64,000 bases of DNA from Bradyrhizobium sp. CCGUVB1N3 (GCF_024199925.1 NZ_JANADR010000001.1:8497501-8561500), one strand, 5' to 3'. Shown: positions 25,824-35,351, numbered from the stretch's first letter. Numbers and translations: made by a program. The notes: generated from the sequence alone by a model not told the origin.

Positions 25824-26177
25824 CTGCACCGCGTCATCAGTATGAAAACCCAGATCGATGCACGTCGGCGAGCAGCCACGCAACAGACATCTGGTCATTG
25901 GTCGCGCGATGGCCGCTTGTCGCGGCCAGCAGTTGCGAATTCGCGCTCAGGCGGGTCTCAGCGCATTACTGCGAGAACGAACGAGCAGGGGAGGGGGACG
26001 AGGAGGCAACGACCGAACGAGGGCGAGATAAAAGGCCGCAATGTGCGGCTCGGTCGGTCGGTTGTTGCTGCTTTCCTTTTTTGCTGATCCGGCAATGTGT
26101 GCCATCGGCACGCAATGTGCGCGCCGCCATTAACTCATTGCATGGATTCTGCATTTCGCACATTGCCGAGGCTGACC
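25824..26177. other. 354 bp repeat-bearing region before the relaxase gene, presumed oriT
   Basis: No convincing gene. Four copies of GCAATGTG[C/T]G occur: direct at 26038-26047, 26092-26101 and 26112-26121 and inverted at 26157-26166. The first is part of a palindrome CCGCA-ATG-TGCGG. The middle two are linked by GCC-ATC-GGC. In this ICE family the origin of transfer lies near the relaxase gene, so this is the best oriT candidate; the repeats could instead be operators of the relaxase promoter. The nic site cannot be placed from sequence alone. Confidence 0.5.
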
Positions 26178-27917
26178 GTGGCTGAGGAGAAGGAATTTCA
26201 GCCTCGGCCCGGCCGCATCCGCTCGTCGCGGAGTCAACGAGCAAAACCCTTCATCGCTCAGGCGCTCGCCGCCGCTCAGCGCGCTGGCGGCGGAATTTCG
26301 CGAACTGGCCGCCTCGTCAACCATCGTCATTCCCGCTTCGGCCGCGGCCGGGTCGCCAGTGAACGGGCAAACCGGTTGCTTACCGGCCGTTCGCGTCTGG
26401 TGACGATCAAGACCCGCGTCGTCCGTCATAAGGCGCGTTCGGCGCCGCTCGCCGCGCACCTCGGCTATCTCCGGCGCGAGGGCGTCACCCGGGACGGGGA
26501 GAAGGCCCATCTGTTCGGCCCGGAGCGAGAGGATGCCGATCCCAAGGCCTTTGCCGAGCGCTGTCAGAATGATCGGCATCATTTCCGCTTCATCGTCTCG
26601 CCGGAGGACGCGGCCGATCTGGCTGACCTCAAGGGTTTCGCCCGCGAGTTGGTCAGGCAAATGGAGGTGGATCTCGGTACCAAGCTCGACTGGGTGGCCG
26701 TCGATCACTGGAATACTCAGCACCCGCACGTCCACATCCTCGTGCGCGGCGTCGCCGAGGATGGCCAAGACCTCGTGATGTCCCGCGGCTACATCAAGGA
26801 AGGAATGCGCGCCCGCGCGCAGGACCTGGTCACACAGGAGCTTGGACTGCGCTCCGATCTCGACATTCGCCGCTCGCTCGAGCACCAGGTCGGAGCCGAA
26901 CGCTGGACGCAGCTCGATCGCCAGCTCGTCCGCGACGCAGGACGGCACGGCGTCATCGACCTTGCGCCCGATCCGGCGCAGCAGCTCGATCAATTCCATG
27001 CGTTGAAGGTCGGCCGGTTGCGGCGTTTGGAGAGCCTTGGCCTCGCCCATCAAGTCGGGCCCGGCCAATGGATGGTGGATGAGGCCGCAGAGACGACGTT
27101 GCGCGAGCTCGGCGAGCGCGGTGACATCATCAAGCGCATCCACCGCAGTCTCACCGAACGCGGCATCGAGCGGGGGACCGCAAGCTACGTGCTGGCAGGC
27201 GAAAGCCTCGACGTCCCCGTCATCGGACGCCTCGTCGATCGCGGTCTCGACGACGAACTCAAGGGAAGCGCCTATGCCGTGATCGACGGCGTCGACGGCC
27301 GCACCCACCACATCAGGCTCCCCGATCTCGAGGCCGCCGGCGACAGTGCAGCAGGATCGATCGTCGAACTCCGCAAATTCGACGACGCGCGCGGGCAGCG
27401 TCGCGTGACGCTCGCCGTTCGCTCGGATCTGTCGATCGAAGCGCAGGTGACGGCAAGCGGTGCGACGTGGCTCGACCGGCAGGCGGTCGCGCGCGATCCG
27501 GCGGCACTTGGCCAGGCCGGCTTCGGCGCCGAGGTTCGGCAAGCCATGGAACGGCGCGCCGAGCAGCTCGTCGAGCAGGGTCTTGCCGAGCGCCAGGCGC
27601 GTGGAGTGGTGTTCGCGAAGAACCTGATCGGCACGCTGCGTCGCCGGGAGTTAGAGGCTCTTGGCGAGCGGCTCGCGGCGGAGACTGGCCAGCCATTCAA
27701 TCCGTCCGCCGCTGGCGAATATGTCGCTGGCACCTATCGACAGCGCTTCGCGCTCGCCTCCGGCCGCTTCGCGATGATCGACGATGGTCTCGGCTTCCAG
27801 CTCGTGCCCTGGACGCCCTCACTCGAAAAGCAGCTCGGCCGACGTGTCTCCGGCGTCGCCCGCGCCGACGGTGGCGTCGACTGGGGCTTTGGGCGCAGCC
27901 GGGGGCTCGGCCTGTGA
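26178..27917 (+). CDS. rlxS: Conjugative relaxase of the RlxS/DUF3363 type
   Basis: 579 residues from GTG 26178 (GAGG seven bases upstream; ATG 26142 is an alternative adding 12 residues). Motif region: HHFRFIVSPED and DWVAVDHWNTQHPHVHILVRG, the three-His metal site; RAQDLVTQELGLRSDLDIRRSLEHQ follows. The long C-terminal part is DUF3363. The enzyme nicks oriT and leads the strand into the T4SS. It follows the repeat region and precedes traG, as in ICEMlSym elements. The nucleophilic Tyr was not assigned with certainty; Tyr residues in HLGYLRREG are candidates. Confidence 0.88.
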   Translation: MAEEKEFQPRPGRIRSSRSQRAKPFIAQALAAAQRAGGGISRTGRLVNHRHSRFGRGRVASERANRLLTGRSRLVTIKTRVVRHKARSAPLAAHLGYLRREGVTRDGEKAHLFGPEREDADPKAFAERCQNDRHHFRFIVSPEDAADLADLKGFARELVRQMEVDLGTKLDWVAVDHWNTQHPHVHILVRGVAEDGQDLVMSRGYIKEGMRARAQDLVTQELGLRSDLDIRRSLEHQVGAERWTQLDRQLVRDAGRHGVIDLAPDPAQQLDQFHALKVGRLRRLESLGLAHQVGPGQWMVDEAAETTLRELGERGDIIKRIHRSLTERGIERGTASYVLAGESLDVPVIGRLVDRGLDDELKGSAYAVIDGVDGRTHHIRLPDLEAAGDSAAGSIVELRKFDDARGQRRVTLAVRSDLSIEAQVTASGATWLDRQAVARDPAALGQAGFGAEVRQAMERRAEQLVEQGLAERQARGVVFAKNLIGTLRRRELEALGERLAAETGQPFNPSAAGEYVAGTYRQRFALASGRFAMIDDGLGFQLVPWTPSLEKQLGRRVSGVARADGGVDWGFGRSRGLGL

Positions 27918-27961
27918 CCAATGCCCCCGATCACCGGCGACTTCAAGAAAGGGCGGCTGCG

Positions 27962-29944
27962 ATGTCCGCGACTAAGATTCTCTGGGGACAAGTCATCACT
28001 GTGTTGGCGATCGTCCTGCTGACGTTCTGGACTGCGACGGAATGGACGGCCTGGCGGCTCGGCTTCCAGCCTCAACTCGGGCAACCGTGGTTCGAGTTGT
28101 TCCATTTTCCGTTCTACCTTCCGCCCGCCTTCTTATGGTGGTGGTATGCGTACGATGCCTATGCGCCGGACGTCTTCATCGAGGGCGCCTATATCGCGGC
28201 ATCCGGCGGAATCATCGCGGCGACTGTTGCGATCGGTATGTCGGTCTGGCGCGCCCGTGAAGCAAAGAATGCCGAGACCTATGGCTCAGCGCGGTGGGCA
28301 GAGGCAAAGGAGATCGCACAGGCCGGCCTGCTCGGGCCCGACGGCGTGGTTCTCGGCCGGTTCGAGCGCGGCTATCTCCGCCATGATGGACCGGAGCATG
28401 TCCTGTGCTTCGCTCCGACCCGGAGCGGCAAGGGCGTCGGGCTCGTCATTCCGTCGCTGCTGACCTGGCCGGGATCTGTGATCGTCCATGACATCAAGGG
28501 CGAGAACTGGCAGCTGACGGCCGGGTTCCGGGCCCAGCATGGCCGCGTCCTTCTGTTCGATCCGACCAACGCGAGGTCGTCAGCCTATAACCCGTTGCTG
28601 GAAGTCCGGCACGGCGAGTGGGAGGTGCGCGACGTCCAGAACATCGCCGACATCCTGGTCGATCCCGAGGGCAGCCTCGAGAAGCGGAACCATTGGGAGA
28701 AGACCAGCCACGCACTTCTGGTCGGCGCGATCCTCCACGTCCTTTACGCTGAGGAGGACAAGACGCTCGCCGGCGTCGCGGCCTTCCTGTCCGATCCCAA
28801 GCGGCCGATCGAATCGACGCTCGCCGCGATGATGCGGACGGCGCATCTGGGCGAAGCCGGAGTCCATCCCGTCGTCGCCTCCGCCGCACGCGAACTACTG
28901 AATAAGTCCGGCAACGAACGCTCCGGTGTCCTCAGCACCGCCATGTCGTTCCTGGGCCTGTACCGAGATCCCGTTGTCGCGGAGGTGACGCGGCGCTGTG
29001 ACTGGCGGATCACCGATATCGTCGGCGCAGACCGCGCGACCACCCTTTACCTCGTGGTGCCGCCATCGGACATCAACCGCACCAAGCCGCTGATCCGGCT
29101 GATCCTCAACCAGATCGGCCGCCGCTTGACCGAAGATCTTCATGCCAAGGCTGGGCGGCGCCGGCTCCTCCTGATGCTCGACGAATTCCCGGCGCTCGGC
29201 CGGCTCGACTTCTTTGAGTCCGCGCTCGCCTTCATGGCCGGCTACGCCATCAAGAGCTTCCTGATCGCCCAGTCGCTGAACCAGATCGAGAAGGCCTACG
29301 GGCCAAACAACTCGATCCTCGACAACTGTCACGTCCGGGTCAGCTTCGCGACCAATGACGAACGGACGGCGAAGCGGGTGTCTGATGCGTTGGGGATGGC
29401 AACTGAGATGAAGGCGATGAAGAACTATGCCGGCAGCCGGCTGGCACCTTGGCTCGGACATCTCATGGTATCACGGTCGGAGACCGCCCGGCCGCTGTTG
29501 ACGCCTGGCGAGATGATGCAGCTTCCGCCCTCGGACGAGATCGTCATGATGTCCGGCCTGCATCCGATCCGCGCGAGGAAGGCGCGCTATTACGAGGACA
29601 CTCGTTTCCAGGAGCGCATCCTGGCACCGCCGGCGCTGACCAAGCCCAACGACACACGGCCGGACGATTGGAGCTTACGGCCACTCCCGCCGCGCCCAGC
29701 GGCTCCGCCGGCCTCGGCCGACGACCAGACCGACGTGGAGGATCCGAAGACCGCCGACCGTCGGCGGCACCCGGAACTGGGGCGTGACGCCGTAGAGAAG
29801 AAGGAACCGCTCGACAACGAGTTCGCGTCTGACCTTGCCGACGAGTTCGACGAAGATGCCCCGCGGATCAGGCGCATGACCGACATGATGCAGGGTGTCG
29901 CGCGCCAGGCATCACTCGATCCCGGCGACGATCTCGGATTGTGA
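27962..29944 (+). CDS. traG: TraG/VirD4-type coupling protein
   Basis: 660 residues from ATG 27962 (GGGCGG upstream; a GTG at 27914 overlapping the relaxase stop is an alternative). Two N-terminal membrane segments (8-28, 50-110 region), then Walker A FAPTRSGKGVGLVIPSLL, Walker B LLLMLDEFPALGRLDF and IKSFLIAQSLNQIEKAYG. The C-terminal 80 residues are acidic and Pro-rich. It links the relaxase-DNA complex to the Trb channel at the inner membrane. Confidence 0.93.
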   Translation: MSATKILWGQVITVLAIVLLTFWTATEWTAWRLGFQPQLGQPWFELFHFPFYLPPAFLWWWYAYDAYAPDVFIEGAYIAASGGIIAATVAIGMSVWRAREAKNAETYGSARWAEAKEIAQAGLLGPDGVVLGRFERGYLRHDGPEHVLCFAPTRSGKGVGLVIPSLLTWPGSVIVHDIKGENWQLTAGFRAQHGRVLLFDPTNARSSAYNPLLEVRHGEWEVRDVQNIADILVDPEGSLEKRNHWEKTSHALLVGAILHVLYAEEDKTLAGVAAFLSDPKRPIESTLAAMMRTAHLGEAGVHPVVASAARELLNKSGNERSGVLSTAMSFLGLYRDPVVAEVTRRCDWRITDIVGADRATTLYLVVPPSDINRTKPLIRLILNQIGRRLTEDLHAKAGRRRLLLMLDEFPALGRLDFFESALAFMAGYAIKSFLIAQSLNQIEKAYGPNNSILDNCHVRVSFATNDERTAKRVSDALGMATEMKAMKNYAGSRLAPWLGHLMVSRSETARPLLTPGEMMQLPPSDEIVMMSGLHPIRARKARYYEDTRFQERILAPPALTKPNDTRPDDWSLRPLPPRPAAPPASADDQTDVEDPKTADRRRHPELGRDAVEKKEPLDNEFASDLADEFDEDAPRIRRMTDMMQGVARQASLDPGDDLGL

Positions 29945-29950
29945 GGCTGC

Positions 29951-30388
29951 ATGACCGCACCGAAGAAGAAAGCCCAGATGTCGGTCTACCTCGATCAGGA
30001 GGTCATGAAGACGCTCTCGGCCTATGCCGCCCGGCGCGAGCAGCCGATGTCGCTCATCGCCGAAGCCGCGATCGCGTCCTTCCTGTCGCCGGACGCCGAT
30101 GAGCGGCGGGAGGCCGCTATCATCAAGCGGCTCGATCAAGTCGATCGTCGCATCGCACGGCTCGAGCGTGACATGGGAATCTCCGTCGAGACATTGGCGT
30201 TGTTCGTCCGGTTCTGGCTCACGACGACACCGCCGCTGCCTGAACCCGCTGCAAAGGCGGCGCGGGCGCAGGCAGGAGTTCGCTACGACAACTTCGTCGC
30301 GGCACTTGGGCGACGGCTGAATCAAGGGCCGAAGCTGCGGCAGGAGATCCCGGAGGATATTCAGGAGAGCGAGCCGACGCGAGGGTAG
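29951..30388 (+). CDS. CopG-family ribbon-helix-helix protein
   Basis: 145 residues, 6 bp after traG. N-terminal KKKAQMSVYLDQEVMKTLSAYAARREQPMS is a CopG-type strand-helix-helix; the rest is helical (FVRFWLTTTPP is semi-conserved in this family). In related ICEs this gene is directly followed by trbB. Here 25 kb of other DNA lies between them, which marks the left edge of the cargo insertion. Confidence 0.85.
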   Translation: MTAPKKKAQMSVYLDQEVMKTLSAYAARREQPMSLIAEAAIASFLSPDADERREAAIIKRLDQVDRRIARLERDMGISVETLALFVRFWLTTTPPLPEPAAKAARAQAGVRYDNFVAALGRRLNQGPKLRQEIPEDIQESEPTRG

Positions 30389-30685
30389 CCGCTTGATAGT
30401 CCGATGATCGCCTACCCGCGTGGACGAATATCCCGCCGCGGTGGTGGTTCAAGATCGTGCATCGCGATGCAATTCCTGTACGAGCACGCAATCAATGTCC
30501 CCAACGCACACGGTCACGATGTTAGTTGGCGAGAATGCGAGGACGGGGACGCCGGAGACGGTTGTCCGGGCTCGAGGACGACAAGGTCGACAACCATTGG
30601 GCGCGTCTGCGAAACTGATCGCGCCGATGATCGAGCGCTTCATGGCAACCGACCGCGCCTTTGCGAAGGCCTGGCGAAATGCTGC
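30389..30685. other. Spacer at the left cargo edge with a possible gene remnant
   Basis: A plus-strand frame (30500-30690) reads TVTMLVGENARTGTPETVV and LIAPMIERFMATDRAFAKAW and looks like part of a real protein, but has no clear start or end and no family I recognise. It may be the remnant of a backbone gene cut by the cargo insertion. Confidence 0.35.
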
Positions 30686-31603
30686 TCAGTGCGTACCTGG
30701 CGCAGCCGAAAGGTCCGGATAACGCTCGCGAAGCAGGTCGAGAAACGGACGCAGCGATGGATTGCCGTTGGCCTGCCGCCAGTAAGCGCGAAAGCTCAGT
30801 CGCGTCGGCCCCTCGGCATTATGCACCTCGCGGAAGGTGACACCCGGATAAGTCGCGCCGGTCGCACCTTCCAAGGCCAGCAGGATGCCCCAGCCGGCGC
30901 CGACCAGGGTGAGAAGCCGGTCGAGCGCTACGTCATGGCGGAGCACCGGACAAGGATCCGAAGCTCCCATTTTGCTGACGAGCAGCTTGTGAAATTCCGG
31001 TCCCGGGCCGTGTTGTGACAACAATAGCGTTTCCTGCCGCAGTTCGCCCCAATGAACCACGTTGCGGGCTGTCAGCGGATGGTGTTCGGGAAGGGCGACG
31101 ACGACGCGTTCGTTCCAGACCAACAATGTCTTGTCGGTCCACCTCGGGTTGGGCTCGGCCACGAAGGCGATATCAATGGCGGAATTGACGAGATCGGAAA
31201 TCAGTTGGTCTCTCGTTCCGTCGACCAGATGTGGATCGACATCTGGGAAGCGGTGCCGGTGGTCGAGCAGGGTGGCTCGGAGATTGCCGGCCGAAAGAGA
31301 AGCATGGATGCCGATGATCAATCGGCCGCTCTCGCCACGCGAGTGGGTCTTGAGGCGCGCCGTTATGGCTTCCGTTTCACCCACGATGCGCCGGGCGGCA
31401 TCGAGGAATTCCAGACCTTGGATGGTTGGTCGCGTGCCGCCGTTGGTGCGCTCGAAGAGCGTGCTGCCGACCTTGTATTCGAGATTGCGCAGGCAGCGAC
31501 TAAGAGTCGACTGCTTGACCCTGAGCGTCTCTGCCGCTTGGCGGAGGCTTCGGTGCTGGGACGCGGCGATTGCCCAGCGTAAATCTCGAAATTCCACAGG
31601 CAC
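30686..31603 (-). CDS. LysR-family transcriptional regulator
   Basis: 305 residues, GTG start. N-terminal winged helix: FRDLRWAIAASQHRSLRQAAETLRVKQSTLSRCLRNLEYKVGSTLFERTNGG in pattern (residues 5-60). Effector domain starts near 90 (GRLIIGIHASLSAGN). Points away from the catabolic operon, separated by 420 bp. LysR genes of this subtype are also common at the ends of trb clusters in ICEs, so it may be a backbone gene rather than the regulator of the neighbouring pathway. Confidence 0.88.
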   Translation of the reverse strand: MPVEFRDLRWAIAASQHRSLRQAAETLRVKQSTLSRCLRNLEYKVGSTLFERTNGGTRPTIQGLEFLDAARRIVGETEAITARLKTHSRGESGRLIIGIHASLSAGNLRATLLDHRHRFPDVDPHLVDGTRDQLISDLVNSAIDIAFVAEPNPRWTDKTLLVWNERVVVALPEHHPLTARNVVHWGELRQETLLLSQHGPGPEFHKLLVSKMGASDPCPVLRHDVALDRLLTLVGAGWGILLALEGATGATYPGVTFREVHNAEGPTRLSFRAYWRQANGNPSLRPFLDLLRERYPDLSAAPGTH

Positions 31604-31893
31604 GATTGAAACTCTACAGCGAATTACAACGACAGGATCATCGCTACATTCAGAGGTACCCGCCGCCTGCGCGCTCGCACTGACGGACTACGATGACAGC
31701 TCGTCTCAAATGCTTTCGTAGTCCGCGTGGCGGCACGGATGGCTGCGTTTAGCTTCGAAAATAGTTGTCTCCTCTTCGACAGATCAGTTCGGCTGTTCGT
31801 GCATTGAATTCGGAGGCTGTGAAGCGCCCGCTGCCAGTCGAAATGACCGGCGACCACTCCGTGGCTAGTCGATCACGTGTGACATCGAAAGAT

Positions 31894-31919
31894 CAATATA
31901 CGATATTGATATATAATAC
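31894..31919. promoter_or_regulatory. Putative IclR operator A
   Basis: CAATATACGATATTG is a perfect 6-3-6 palindrome, followed by ATATA and TAATACG so that a second half-pattern TATTG-N5-TAATA overlaps it. The same composite form appears at the iclR promoter. Confidence 0.6.
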
Positions 31920-31978
31920 GAAAGCAGAATGGCAAACCGCGGAAAAGAATTGGTTGACTTGATTGCAACCTTGCGTCA

Positions 31979-32012
31979 CAATATCCGATATTGTATATTG
32001 CATTCCAATACG
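31979..32012. promoter_or_regulatory. Putative IclR operator B overlapping the operon leader
   Basis: CAATATCCGATATTG (31979-31993) is a perfect 6-3-6 palindrome followed by TATTG-CATTC-CAATA (31996-32010), a perfect 5-5-5 palindrome. It ends 14 bp before the first gene's GTG, at its GGAGG, so a bound protein would block transcription or translation start. Confidence 0.65.
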
Positions 32013-32023
32013 GAGGCGGAGCC

Positions 32024-32794
32024 GTGGATCGCTACATTCTCGTCGACAGACAAGATGAGGTTGGTGTCATCACCCTGAACCGACCGGAAATCCTCAATGC
32101 CTGGCACGCTCCAATGCGCAGCCAACTCGTTGATGCCTTGCTGGAGTTCGAGAGCGACAAGGCAATTGGCGCGATTGTTCTGACTGGAGCGGGTGACCGA
32201 GCATTCTGCGCCGGGCAGGATTTCAACGAAGCGAAGACGTTCGACGGCGACAGCGGATCCAAGTGGATTGAGGAGTGGGACCGCCTGTACGGTGTTATTC
32301 GCTCGCTTCCCAAGCCGCTCATCGCTGCCTTGAACGGTGTTGCCGCCGGCTCCGCATTTCAAGTTGCGCTCCTCTGCGACTTCCGGATTGGCCACGCGGG
32401 TGTCCGGATGGGGCAGCCCGAGATCAATTCTGGGATCGCGAGCGTCACGGGACCTTGGATTATGCGGGAAATCTTGGGGGTGGCTCGCACCACAGATCTG
32501 ACGCTGACCGGCCGAATGATGGATGCGGCGGAGTGTCACTCGATCGGAATCATCAACAAGATCGTTCCAGCGGAGACTGTGCTTGAAGCTTCTCTCTCCC
32601 TTGCGCGCGAGCTCGCAGCAAAGCCGCGTCTCGCGATGCGCTTGGACAAGCAGTGGCTTAGTGAGATGACCGAAGTCAGGTTTCGCGAGTGCATCGACGC
32701 CGCGGTGAGGATTCATCGAGAGGCTTACGCGTCGGGCGAAACATCTCGAATGATGGAGAGCTTCCTGGCCGAACGCGCAGCCAGGAAGGCGTGA
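32024..32794 (+). CDS. Enoyl-CoA hydratase/isomerase (crotonase) family protein
   Basis: 256 residues; GTG 32024 chosen because GGAGG is seven bases upstream. Crotonase fold motifs: GVITLNRPEILNAW, AFCAGQDFNE (oxyanion-hole Gly region), NGVAAGSAFQVALLCDFRIG and GQPEINSGIASVTGPW. The first catalytic Glu position (PEINSGI) is kept; the second reads TTDLTLTG, with Asp where hydratases usually have Glu, so the reaction may be hydration, isomerisation or lyase type. First gene of the operon with the CoA ligase 6 bp after it. Confidence 0.85.
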   Translation: MDRYILVDRQDEVGVITLNRPEILNAWHAPMRSQLVDALLEFESDKAIGAIVLTGAGDRAFCAGQDFNEAKTFDGDSGSKWIEEWDRLYGVIRSLPKPLIAALNGVAAGSAFQVALLCDFRIGHAGVRMGQPEINSGIASVTGPWIMREILGVARTTDLTLTGRMMDAAECHSIGIINKIVPAETVLEASLSLARELAAKPRLAMRLDKQWLSEMTEVRFRECIDAAVRIHREAYASGETSRMMESFLAERAARKA

Positions 32795-32800
32795 CATTCC

Positions 32801-34342
32801 ATGGTCGACTCCCTCAAAGGCTTTGTTGCAGACTTCGTCAAAAAAGCTGACCAGAAACCGGACCGAATCTTTGCTCAGTTTAACGGCGAGGCGATCACTT
32901 TCGGCACGTTGAAGAAGCAGTCAGCGACATTTGCAGCCGAGCTACGTCTCAGGGGTCTGCAGCCCGGTGATCGTGTCGCGGTGATGATGCGGAATTCGCA
33001 CCTATCCCTCGCTGTGCTTTTCGGGATCGCCCGCGCAGGCGCCGTCTGGGTTCCGGTTAATGCTCAGCAGAAAGGCGAGGGGCTCCGCTACATCCTCGAC
33101 CACAGCAAGCCGAGACTGGTCGTCTGCGATCGGGAGTTTCTTCCGACCATTGTAGATTGCCGCGCCGGGATTCCATCTAATGCGGTGATCACGATTGGCG
33201 AGCCGCGTGATGAATGTTCACTCGAGACCCTTCTGCGGAAGGAGTTAGATTTCGCTGACGCTCGGATCGAGGCCGATGATCTATTCGCAATCATGTATAC
33301 GTCCGGCACCACCGGACGACCGAAGGGCGTTCTCGTCACGCATGGTATGTTGCGGCTTGCCGGGGAGGCCGCTCGCATCCTGACCGCGATGAAGCCAGGA
33401 GATGTATTTTTCGTCTGGGAGCCGTTCTTCCACATCGGTGGAGCTCAATTGATCACTTTGCCGATCATTGAAGATGTCACATTGGCGATGGTCGATCGCT
33501 TCAGCGCGAGCACGTTCTGGAGTCAGGTGCGAAGCGCTTGCGCGACGCACATTCACTATCTGGGCGGCATTTTGCAAATTCTGCTCAAGCAGCCGGAAAA
33601 CGATCTCGACCGTCAACATTCCGTCCGTATCGCTTGGGGCGGCGGCTGCCCCAAAGATGTTTGGCCGAAATTCAGGGACCGCTTCGGCGTGGAAATCCGA
33701 GAATGCTACGGCATGACCGAAGCCTCGAGCATTACCACCTGCAATACCGAAGGCGTCATCGGTTCAGTTGGAAAGCCGATGCCCTGGTACACGGTCGATA
33801 TCGTAGACGAAAGCGGCATTCCCGTTAGCCGTGGCAGCAGGGGTGAGATTGTTGTTCGCTCCTCATTGGAAGGGGCTCTTTTCAAAGGGTATCTGGACAA
33901 TCAAGAAGCAACCGACAAGGCTCTTGTGAACGGTGCCCTGCACACCGGCGATTCCGGCATTCTAGATGCTGAAGGAAATCTCTGGTTCCATGGACGCATG
34001 ACCGACAGCGTCCGGTGCAAGGGCGAGAACGTGTCAGCTTGGGAGGTTGAGCACGTCGCGGCCGCTTATCCAGCCGTGGAGGATTGCGCCATCATTGGCG
34101 TTGCCGCGGACGTCGGCGAACAGGATATCAAGCTCTTTGTGAAGGCCAAGAAAGGAAAGTCGATCGACCCGGAGCAACTATCTCGCTGGCTCTCCGAACG
34201 TCTCGCATCCTATCAGAACCCTCGCTACATCCAGGTCGTCGACGAATTCGAGCGTACGCCAAGTCAAAGAATCATGAAGCATGTGCTTCCGAGGGGTTTG
34301 GAGGCTTGCTGGGATCGGCTGGCTGCACGACAGCCAGCTTGA
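32801..34342 (+). CDS. AMP-forming acyl-CoA ligase (CaiC-like)
   Basis: 513 residues. Motifs of the ANL superfamily in order: IMYTSGTTGRPKGVLVTH (P-loop, about residue 165), RECYGMTEASS, HTGDSGILDAEGNLWFHGRMTDSVRCKGENV (hinge). The C-terminal Lys motif reads TPSQRIMKHVL, with Arg in place of the usual catalytic Lys and Lys three residues later. It most resembles crotonobetaine/carnitine-CoA ligases and related short-chain acid ligases. Together with the hydratase it should activate and then hydrate or cleave an acid. The real substrate is unknown. Confidence 0.85.
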   Translation: MVDSLKGFVADFVKKADQKPDRIFAQFNGEAITFGTLKKQSATFAAELRLRGLQPGDRVAVMMRNSHLSLAVLFGIARAGAVWVPVNAQQKGEGLRYILDHSKPRLVVCDREFLPTIVDCRAGIPSNAVITIGEPRDECSLETLLRKELDFADARIEADDLFAIMYTSGTTGRPKGVLVTHGMLRLAGEAARILTAMKPGDVFFVWEPFFHIGGAQLITLPIIEDVTLAMVDRFSASTFWSQVRSACATHIHYLGGILQILLKQPENDLDRQHSVRIAWGGGCPKDVWPKFRDRFGVEIRECYGMTEASSITTCNTEGVIGSVGKPMPWYTVDIVDESGIPVSRGSRGEIVVRSSLEGALFKGYLDNQEATDKALVNGALHTGDSGILDAEGNLWFHGRMTDSVRCKGENVSAWEVEHVAAAYPAVEDCAIIGVAADVGEQDIKLFVKAKKGKSIDPEQLSRWLSERLASYQNPRYIQVVDEFERTPSQRIMKHVLPRGLEACWDRLAARQPA

Positions 34343-34447
34343 ACATGAACGCGGCGAGCTCCACGCGGCAGTTCGCGGAATGAGCTGAAAAGGAACTCCT
34401 GCGACGCTGGGGTTTAAAATGAGGGCGACTGTGAAGGGAAAAGCCGT

Positions 34448-35281
34448 ATGGCTGGCCTCGCATCATCGACAATAGCCGATCGTTTGATACTGGTCGGTTG
34501 CGGTAATATGGGTTACGCCCTGCTAAGGAGTTGGTTAGCGTCAAAATCCGTTGATCCGAAGCATGTACATGTGGTTGAGCCGATTGCCGGACTTCGCGAG
34601 CGGGCGGCGCAATTGGGGATCACGGTGCATGAGGGGCCGGAGACCCTGCCGGACCGGGCCGATCTCGTCGTCCTCGCGCTAAAGCCGCAGGTCTTGGCTA
34701 CAGAGAGTCCAGTCTATCGTCGTTTCTCCGAACAGGCTGTTTTTGTCAGCATTGCTGCGGGGGTAACCATTGCCAAACTGGTTGCCATGCTGGGAGGGGC
34801 TCGCGTGATCCGAGCCCTCCCTAACACGCCCACCGCAATCGGCAAGGGGTCGACCGTTATCTTTTCCGGCGACCATGTTCCGAGACCAAAGCTAGACGAG
34901 GTGATCTCGTTGTTTGCCGCTGGCGGTTCGGTACACCAAGTGGACAATGAGCTTTTTCTGGACGCTGCAACCGCCATCAGCGGTTCCGGACCAGCCTATA
35001 TTTTCTATCTTATGGAGTGCCTTAGCACTGCTGCTCACGAACTGGGACTCCCGCAAGACCTCGCCAGAAAGCTCGCTAAGGAGACGGTTTACGGCGCGGG
35101 CGCCCTGGCGATGCAAACCGAAGACGACCCAGCCGAACTCCGCCGACAGGTGACAAGCGCCAAGGGCACGACAGAAGCGGGACTCTCGCTCCTGACGGCC
35201 GAGGACGAGCTCATGTCCCTTATCCGGCGCACAACGAAAGCAGCCTTCGATAGATCAAAAGCGCTTTCCGCGAGTGCGTGA
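34448..35281 (+). CDS. proC: Pyrroline-5-carboxylate reductase family protein
   Basis: 277 residues with a Rossmann N-terminus (ILVGCGNMGYALLRSWLAS), VLALKPQ, RALPNTPTAIGKGSTV and the ProC signature SGSGPAYIFYLMECLSTAA followed by TSAKGTTEAGLSLL. ProC reduces pyrroline-5-carboxylate to proline with NAD(P)H. In an operon that also has PutA (proline to glutamate) and glutamate dehydrogenase, a ProC-like enzyme may act on a pathway-specific cyclic imine. A 105 bp gap separates it from the ligase, so it might start a sub-unit. Confidence 0.9.
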   Translation: MAGLASSTIADRLILVGCGNMGYALLRSWLASKSVDPKHVHVVEPIAGLRERAAQLGITVHEGPETLPDRADLVVLALKPQVLATESPVYRRFSEQAVFVSIAAGVTIAKLVAMLGGARVIRALPNTPTAIGKGSTVIFSGDHVPRPKLDEVISLFAAGGSVHQVDNELFLDAATAISGSGPAYIFYLMECLSTAAHELGLPQDLARKLAKETVYGAGALAMQTEDDPAELRRQVTSAKGTTEAGLSLLTAEDELMSLIRRTTKAAFDRSKALSASA

Positions 35282-35351
35282 CCAGAGAGTGACGATTGAT
35301 AGGCGAGGCAAGCCAACGCGAGCACCGCACGATCAGCCTCCCCGGCAACTT

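Larger units (their letters stand above)
31604..32023. promoter_or_regulatory. 420 bp divergent control region of the catabolic operon
   Basis: No gene supported. It carries two composite palindromes described separately (31894-31919 and 31979-32012). The DNA between 31860 and 32010 is strikingly AT-rich. Confidence 0.55.

Noticed and set aside
26130..27542. Long open frame of 470 codons antisense to the relaxase gene
   Set aside because: It mirrors the relaxase codons; GC-rich third positions leave antisense frames open. No family similarity and no start context.
30686..31603. LysR protein as the nodulation activator NodD
   Set aside because: No nod box-like sequence or nod genes nearby, and the protein does not show the NodD N-terminus.
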